Assembly (NCBI GenBank): GCA_016292455.1
Contig: JAEDIL010000027.1
Location: forward strand, 1-18,196
Direction: 5' to 3'
DNA from: Clostridiaceae bacterium
GTDB lineage: Bacteria; Bacillota; Clostridia; Oscillospirales; Acutalibacteraceae
Length of the DNA: 18,196 bases
Shown: piece after piece, positions 13,758 to 18,196 of the stretch
How positions within the stretch are numbered: the stretch's first letter is position 1
Layout of the letters: every line of letters starts with the position of its first letter
Position numbers and translations under genes: made by a program
The notes under the pieces: generated by a model
What the model was told of the DNA's origin: nothing
Seen by the model: the letters and a program-made list of their open reading frames with translations, nothing else
The model's database searches: none

Positions 13758-14477
13758 ATGCTCAACACACCGCATATCAATCCGAAAGACGAAATCGGCT
13801 TTGCAAAAACCGTTCTCATGCCCGGTGATCCGCTCAGGGCAAAAATGATTGCAGAAACTTTCCTTGAAAACGCAGTCCTTGTCAACAACGTCAGGGGCAT
13901 TCAGGGCTACACCGGATACTACAAAGGACATAAGGTTTCCGTCATGGCAAGCGGAATGGGTATTCCGTCAATCGGAATCTATTCCTTTGAGCTTTTCAGC
14001 TTTTACGGCGTTGAAAACATCATACGCATCGGCTCTGCCGGAGGTATCGGCGAGGGCATAAAACTGCGTGACGTTGTTGCCGGAATCGGCGCAAACACAA
14101 ACTCCAACTTCGGCAAGCAGTACGGCGTCACAGGAACAATCGCTCCCACCTGTTCCTTTGAGCTTCTCTGCGCGGCGGTTGAGTCCGCAAAGGAAACCGG
14201 CGTTCCCCTTAAAGTCGGAAACCTTTATTCCTCGGACACGTTCTACGACGCAGACGAAGACAACCTCAAAAAGTGGGCAAAAGCAGGCTCGCTCGCCGTT
14301 GAAATGGAAGCGGCAGGTCTTTACCTGACCGCAATTCACCTCAAAAAGCGCGCTCTTGCAATCTGCACCATATCCGACCTCCCGTTCACCGGCGAGGGCT
14401 GTTCAGCCGAGGAAAGGCAGAACACTTTTACCGACATGATGAAAATTGCGCTTGAAACGGCAGTCAGAATGGACTGA
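13758..14477 (+). CDS. deoD: Purine nucleoside phosphorylase, DeoD type
   Basis: The 239-residue enzyme is of the hexameric bacterial type. It cleaves purine (deoxy)nucleosides with phosphate to base and (deoxy)ribose-1-phosphate. Visible motifs are TPHIN (4-8), the phosphate-binding GDPLRAK (23-29), RIGSAGG (90-96), VEMEAAGLY (181-189, ribose-binding Glu) and ISDLPFTGE with the base-protonating Asp at 207. It lies 100 bases after deoC, a gap with no clear terminator or promoter, and starts behind AAAGGAG. Its product feeds DeoB, the next gene. Confidence 0.96.
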   Translation: MLNTPHINPKDEIGFAKTVLMPGDPLRAKMIAETFLENAVLVNNVRGIQGYTGYYKGHKVSVMASGMGIPSIGIYSFELFSFYGVENIIRIGSAGGIGEGIKLRDVVAGIGANTNSNFGKQYGVTGTIAPTCSFELLCAAVESAKETGVPLKVGNLYSSDTFYDADEDNLKKWAKAGSLAVEMEAAGLYLTAIHLKKRALAICTISDLPFTGEGCSAEERQNTFTDMMKIALETAVRMD

Positions 14478-14511
14478 TTTTCCCGGGAAATTCACGAAAG
14501 GACAGCACAGT

Positions 14512-15675
14512 ATGAGCATAAAAAGAGTTTTCCTTATTGTTCTTGACAGCGTGGGAATCGGCGAACTTCCCGACGCGGCGGATTACGGCGACGAGGGCAG
14601 CAACACAATAAAAGCCTGCTGCTTGCAGCCCGGCTTTTCGGTTCCGAATCTCAAAAAAGCAGGTCTTTTCAACATTGACGGCGTCGGCTTTGACGAGGGC
14701 GTTGACCGTCCGGAAGGCGCTTACGGAAAATGCGCCGAAAGCTCAAAGGGCAAGGACACCACAACGGGACATTGGGAAATCTGCGGTCTGATTTCCGAAA
14801 AAGCAATGCCCACCTTTCCGGACGGTTTTCCGAAAGAGCTCCTTGACGAGTTTTCAAGGCGAACAGGAAGAGACGTGCTTTGCAACAAGCCTTATTCCGG
14901 AACAAAGGTCATTGCCGATTACGGAAAAGAGCACCTCGAAACCGGCGCGCTGATTGTTTACACCTCGGCAGACAGCGTTTTTCAGATTGCGGCCCACGAG
15001 GATATTGTTCCCGTTGAGCAGCTCTATGAATACTGCCGTATTGCGCGTGAACTTCTGACTGGCGAATTTGCCGTCGGAAGGGTTATTGCAAGACCGTTTG
15101 AGGGCGAATATCCCTTTAAGCGTACGGCAAGGCGGCACGATTTTTCCCTTGCTCCGCCGAAAGACACGTTGCTTGATTTTCTGAAAAAAAGCGGTCTTGA
15201 TGTTATCGCTGTCGGCAAAATTTATGACATTTTCGCCGGCAAAGGACTTGAAAAAGCGAACCCCACCACCTCAAACGCTGACGGAATGGAAAAGACGCTC
15301 AGCTTTTCAAAGACCGACTTTCACGGTCTGTGCTTCACTAACCTTGTTGATTTTGACATGGTTTTCGGTCACAGAAACGACGCGCCCGGCTACGCAAACG
15401 CTCTTACGGAGTTTGACAGCTGGCTCGGAGGATTTCTTCCGAAACTCAATGAAGACGACCTGTTAATAATAACCGCAGACCACGGCTGCGATCCGCTCAC
15501 TCCGAGCACCGACCATTCAAGAGAATACATTCCCCTGCTCGTTCTCGGAAAAAAGGTCAGGAGCGTGAATCTCGGCGTAAGAACAACCTACGCGGACATC
15601 GGCAAAACCGTTGCGGACATTTTCGGCGTTCAGGCGGACATTGCCGGAACAAGCTTCAAAGACTTAATTCTGTGA
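14512..15675 (+). CDS. deoB: Phosphopentomutase
   Basis: The 387-residue member of the alkaline phosphatase superfamily interconverts (deoxy)ribose-1-phosphate and -5-phosphate, linking DeoD to DeoC. It has LDSVGIGELPDA (11-22) with a metal-binding Asp, GKDTTTGHWE (80-89) with the phosphorylated Thr85, the GHRND segment and the metal site ADHGCDPLTPSTDHSRE near the C-terminus. The start is ATG 14512, with GAAAGGA upstream. An earlier in-frame ATG at 14446 overlaps deoD and lacks a site. It sits 34 bases after deoD and 10 before cdd in the same operon. Confidence 0.96.
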   Translation: MSIKRVFLIVLDSVGIGELPDAADYGDEGSNTIKACCLQPGFSVPNLKKAGLFNIDGVGFDEGVDRPEGAYGKCAESSKGKDTTTGHWEICGLISEKAMPTFPDGFPKELLDEFSRRTGRDVLCNKPYSGTKVIADYGKEHLETGALIVYTSADSVFQIAAHEDIVPVEQLYEYCRIARELLTGEFAVGRVIARPFEGEYPFKRTARRHDFSLAPPKDTLLDFLKKSGLDVIAVGKIYDIFAGKGLEKANPTTSNADGMEKTLSFSKTDFHGLCFTNLVDFDMVFGHRNDAPGYANALTEFDSWLGGFLPKLNEDDLLIITADHGCDPLTPSTDHSREYIPLLVLGKKVRSVNLGVRTTYADIGKTVADIFGVQADIAGTSFKDLIL

Positions 15676-15685
15676 GGAAAACGCC

Positions 15686-16102
15686 ATGACTGAACTTGAA
15701 CTCATCTCTCTTGCAAAGCAAGCGGCAAAAAATGCCTATGTGCCGTATTCACACCACACTGTCGGTGCGGCTCTGCTTTGCAAAAACGGAAAGGTATATC
15801 TCGGCTGCAACATTGAAAATGCCGCCTATTCCCCGACAAACTGTGCCGAACGCACAGCTTTTTTCAAAGCGGTCAGCGAGGGTGAGCGTGAATTTGAAGC
15901 AATTGCGGTTGTCGGCGGCTATGAGCTTGACTTTTCCGGCTATTTTGCACCCTGCGGCGTCTGCCGGCAGGTGATGGCGGAATTCTGCGATTTGAAAACT
16001 TTCAGAGTCATCTTCGGCAAAAACTCAGATGAATTCAAGGTTTTCACCCTTGAAGAAATTCTGCCGTCCGGCTTTTCTCCGCGCGACCTCAGGCAGCCGT
16101 AA
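15686..16102 (+). CDS. cdd: Cytidine deaminase
   Basis: The 138-residue homotetrameric-type enzyme deaminates cytidine and deoxycytidine to uridine and deoxyuridine. The zinc site is complete: C53-A-E55 (TNCAERTAFF) and PCGVC (89-93) with C90 and C93. The substrate motif CNIENAAYS (41-49) is present. The common YSxFxVGAAL segment reads YSHHTVGAAL, with His at the stacking position. Its GAGGA ribosome binding site overlaps the deoB stop (TGAGGA), and the ATG follows after a 10-base gap. It is the last gene before a new promoter. No pyrimidine phosphorylase is in the window. Confidence 0.95.
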   Translation: MTELELISLAKQAAKNAYVPYSHHTVGAALLCKNGKVYLGCNIENAAYSPTNCAERTAFFKAVSEGEREFEAIAVVGGYELDFSGYFAPCGVCRQVMAEFCDLKTFRVIFGKNSDEFKVFTLEEILPSGFSPRDLRQP

Positions 16103-16109
16103 ACGAAAA

Positions 16110-16127
16110 TGTTACGGTTCGGTAACA
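16110..16127 (+). terminator. Small hairpin after cdd, possible weak terminator
   Basis: TGTTAC (16110-16115) and GTAACA (16122-16127) form a 6-bp stem with loop GGTTCG eight bases past the cdd stop. The following sequence is only moderately T-rich, so termination may be leaky. Confidence 0.35.
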
Positions 16128-16163
16128 ATGCTGTTTATTTTGTAAAAAAAGCATTGCTCACTG

Positions 16164-16191
16164 TTGTAATTTTTGGATTATATGGTATAAT
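16164..16191 (+). promoter_or_regulatory. Promoter of the BMP lipoprotein gene
   Basis: TTGTAA (16164-16169), a 16-base spacer and an extended -10 TGGTATAAT (TATAAT at 16186-16191) make a strong promoter separating nucleoside uptake from the deo operon. Confidence 0.78.
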
Positions 16192-16204
16192 GTAGGCGGT
16201 CATG

Positions 16205-16226
16205 GAACGGATGGCAAGATCCGTTC
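16205..16226 (+). promoter_or_regulatory. Stem-loop in the BMP gene leader
   Basis: GAACGGAT (16205-16212) and ATCCGTTC (16219-16226) form a perfect 8-bp stem with loop GGCAAG close to the predicted 5' end of the transcript. It could stabilise the message; no purine riboswitch core is visible. Confidence 0.5.
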
Positions 16227-16261
16227 AAAATTCAGACCCAAAATTAAGGAGGAAATCCAGT

Positions 16262-17488
16262 ATGAAAAAACTTCTTGCAGTTTTGCTCGCAGCTCTCATG
16301 GTTTTCGCTCTCGTTGCATGCGGCGGCGCAAACGGCGAAACAACCACTGCCGCTCCGGGCGACAATTCTGAAAGCACCCCCGCAGCTGACACATCTGCTT
16401 ACAAGGTTGCAATGGTAACTGACTACGGCGACATCACCGACGAGTCTTTCAACCAGACCACCTATGAAGCATGCAAAGCTTTCTGCGAGGAAAACAAGGT
16501 TGATTTCAACTACTTCAAGCCGTCGGGAGACAGCACTCCCGAACGCGTCAAGACCATTGAAAAGGCTATTGACGAAGGCTTCAACGTTGTTGTTATGCCC
16601 GGTTATGCTTTCGGCGGCGCAATCTTTGAGGTTGCTCCGAAGCACGAAGACGTTAAGTTCATCGCTCTCGACGTCGGCAAGGGCGACATCCTTGAAACAG
16701 CTGTTGCTGCCAAGGGTGAACAGTACAGCTACAATGCAGACGAATACAAGCTTGAAGATTACTTCGACATGAAGAACGTATACTGCGCAGTATACCAGGA
16801 AGAGCTCTGCGGCTACATGGCAGGTTATGCTGCCGTTAAGCTCGGCTATGAGAAGCTCGGCTTCCTCGGCGGCATGGCAGTTCCCGCTGTTGTCCGCTAC
16901 GGTTTCGGTTTCGTTCAGGGCGTTGACGCTGCTGCAAAGGAACTTGACAAGAAAGTTGAACTCAACTATGTATACGGCGGTAAGTTCAACGGCGACGCTG
17001 ACATCACTGCTGTTATGGACACCTGGTACGGCAAGGGCACAGAAGTTGTCTTTGCTTGCGGCGGCGGAATCTACACCTCAGCTGCTGAAGCTGCCAAGAA
17101 AGCAGGCGGAAAGGTTATCGGCGTTGACGTTGACCAGGCTGCTATCATCGACGGCAAATACGGCGAAGGCATCACCGTTACCTCCGCTATGAAGGGTCTC
17201 TATCCTGCAACATACGACACCCTTAAGGCTGTTATCATCGACGGCAAGTGGGCTGACTTCGCAGGCAAGATTGAAACTCTCGGTCTTGTAAACGGCGACG
17301 ACGCTTCCAAGAACTATGTTCAGATTCCGCTTGAAAGCACTCAGTTTGCTGACGGCAAGTTCAGCAAGGATGATTATGCAAAGCTTGTTAAGGATATGTT
17401 CGACGGGAAAATCAAGGTTTCAAACGACATCTCCAAGATGCCGGCAGTTACCAACGTTACAGTTGACGACCAGGGCAAGATTAAATAA
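16262..17488 (+). CDS. BMP-family nucleoside-binding lipoprotein of an ABC transporter
   Basis: The 408-residue protein has a lipoprotein signal peptide with lipobox LVAC and lipidated Cys20, a Thr/Ser/Ala/Pro linker (21-45), and a BMP (PnrA-like) periplasmic-binding fold. The opening VTDYGDITDESFNQ (52-65) matches the nucleoside-contact strand of the family. It should capture purine nucleosides outside the membrane and pass them to the ABC transporter whose ATPase follows. I chose ATG 16262, with AAGGAGG about ten bases upstream and a proper signal peptide; an upstream ATG at 16202 lies in the leader hairpin region. Codon use (GGC, AAG, GTT) is more biased than its neighbours', fitting high expression. 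A terminator follows directly. Confidence 0.93.
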   Translation: MKKLLAVLLAALMVFALVACGGANGETTTAAPGDNSESTPAADTSAYKVAMVTDYGDITDESFNQTTYEACKAFCEENKVDFNYFKPSGDSTPERVKTIEKAIDEGFNVVVMPGYAFGGAIFEVAPKHEDVKFIALDVGKGDILETAVAAKGEQYSYNADEYKLEDYFDMKNVYCAVYQEELCGYMAGYAAVKLGYEKLGFLGGMAVPAVVRYGFGFVQGVDAAAKELDKKVELNYVYGGKFNGDADITAVMDTWYGKGTEVVFACGGGIYTSAAEAAKKAGGKVIGVDVDQAAIIDGKYGEGITVTSAMKGLYPATYDTLKAVIIDGKWADFAGKIETLGLVNGDDASKNYVQIPLESTQFADGKFSKDDYAKLVKDMFDGKIKVSNDISKMPAVTNVTVDDQGKIK

Positions 17489-17517
17489 TTAACCCTGAAA
17501 TATCGGCAACTTACTGT

Positions 17518-17549
17518 GGGGGTGTCTAAAACAGGCACCCCCTCTTTTT
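17518..17549 (+). terminator. Intercistronic terminator between BMP lipoprotein and ATPase genes
   Basis: GGGGGTGTC (17518-17526) and GGCACCCCC (17534-17542) form a 9-bp GC-rich stem (one G-U) with a 7-base loop, followed by TCTTTTT. It should reduce transcription into the ATPase gene. Confidence 0.88.
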
Positions 17550-17633
17550 ATCCGGCCGAACGGGAAAGCGGCTCTGTCCTCCCTCTTCGGCTCAATAAAC
17601 ACGGCAGTTTCGCCTTGAAACGGAGATGAGGCA

Positions 17634-18196
17634 ATGGAAGAAAAATACGCAATCGAAATGTTGGGGATCACAAAGCGCTTCCCCGGAATCGTTGCAAACG
17701 ACAATATCACACTGAGGCTAAAACGTGGAGAAATCCATGCTCTGCTCGGAGAAAACGGAGCAGGAAAATCGACTCTGATGTCGGTTCTTTTCGGTCTTTA
17801 TCAGGCTGAGGAAGGCGAAATCAGAAAAAACGGAAAAAAAGTTCAGATCAATGACCCGAATGACGCAACGGCGCTCGGAATCGGAATGGTACACCAGCAC
17901 TTCAAACTCGTTGAATGTTTTTCCGTTCTGGACAACATCATACTCGGAATTGAGCCGAACAAGTTCGGCTTCCTGAAAAAAAACGCGGCCCGGAAAAAAG
18001 TTCTTGAACTTTCAAAAAAGTACGGACTTGAAGTTGACCTCGACGCGATTATTGAGGATATAAGCGTTGGCATGCAGCAGCGCACCGAAATTCTCAAAAT
18101 GCTCTATCGGGATAATGATATCCTGATTTTTGACGAGCCCACCGCTGTGCTGACCCCCCAGGAAATCGACGAGCTGATGCAGATTATGCGGAACCT
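17634..18196 (+). CDS. ABC transporter ATP-binding protein for nucleosides (YufO/NupO-like), 3' end missing
   Basis: The first 187 codons of an ATPase run off the right edge. Seen in order: Walker A GENGAGKST (39-47), Q-loop VHQHF (Gln88), signature SVGMQQR (144-150), and Walker B ILIFDEPTAVLTPQE (163-177). The VGMQQR signature and the ENGAGKSTLMSVLFG core are typical of sugar- and nucleoside-type ATPases that carry two ATP-binding halves, so the full protein is probably about 500 residues. It powers uptake of the nucleosides bound by the upstream lipoprotein. GGAG lies eight bases before ATG 17634. I see no separate promoter in the 145-base gap, so it likely depends on readthrough of the terminator. 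Confidence 0.93.
   Translation, partial: MEEKYAIEMLGITKRFPGIVANDNITLRLKRGEIHALLGENGAGKSTLMSVLFGLYQAEEGEIRKNGKKVQINDPNDATALGIGMVHQHFKLVECFSVLDNIILGIEPNKFGFLKKNAARKKVLELSKKYGLEVDLDAIIEDISVGMQQRTEILKMLYRDNDILIFDEPTAVLTPQEIDELMQIMRN

Noticed and set aside
12916..16197. Shared TGTAGGC just after the -10 in the deoC (12916-12922) and BMP (16191-16197) promoters as a common operator
   Set aside because: Seven bases without symmetry or further matching flanks can arise by chance; two sites are not enough.
16191..16262. Purine riboswitch before the nucleoside-binding lipoprotein gene
   Set aside because: The characteristic three-way-junction core and kissing loops are absent; only a single stem-loop is seen.

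Overview
This window looks like a chromosomal segment of a low-to-mid GC Gram-positive anaerobe. It is most likely a gut or rumen member of the Clostridia (Oscillospiraceae/Ruminococcaceae-like). The assignment rests on strong AAGGAGG-type ribosome binding sites, sigma-A promoters, a T-box leader, an LCP (LytR-CpsA-Psr) cell-envelope protein, a lipoprotein-type BMP nucleoside binder and general protein similarity. I could not test it by search. There are no rRNA or tRNA genes, no CRISPR array, and no transposase or phage genes.

Region 1 (1-3353, minus strand) is the most unusual part. A promoter and a T-box leader with a probable leucine (CUC) specifier drive two translationally coupled genes. 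The first encodes a 2-isopropylmalate-synthase-like protein that keeps the fold and the leucine-type C-terminal domain but has lost the three usual metal ligands. The second, cut by the window edge, is one continuous frame joining a sugar-phosphate-isomerase-like TIM barrel to an AMP-forming acyl-CoA synthetase. Together they look like a leucine-starvation operon of unknown biochemistry.

Region 2 (3354-6013) holds an intergenic spacer with an inverted repeat, then a minus-strand pair: a DUF2804 protein and a ketopantoate-reductase-family dehydrogenase. Region 3 (5985-9446, plus strand) has a promoter, a structured leader, an LCP-family envelope polymer transferase with a long disordered cytoplasmic N-terminus, and a second acyl-CoA synthetase that probably starts at CTG. 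It ends in a terminator whose right arm overlaps the 3' end of the convergent galU.

Region 4 (9434-11505, minus strand) pairs a membrane protein carrying a RING-like zinc finger, a zinc ribbon and a DUF2628-like membrane segment with galU (UDP-glucose synthesis). Region 5 (11566-12864) is prfB (release factor 2), encoded in one frame without the usual programmed frameshift, with its own promoter and terminator.

Region 6 (12884-18196, plus strand) is a nucleoside salvage and uptake block: deoC, deoD, deoB, cdd, then a separately promoted purine-nucleoside-type BMP lipoprotein, an intercistronic terminator, and the ATPase of its ABC transporter, cut by the right edge. Imported nucleosides would be deaminated (Cdd) or phosphorolysed (DeoD), deoxyribose-1-phosphate isomerised (DeoB) and cleaved (DeoC) to glyceraldehyde-3-phosphate and acetaldehyde. 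The permease genes would be expected just beyond the right edge.
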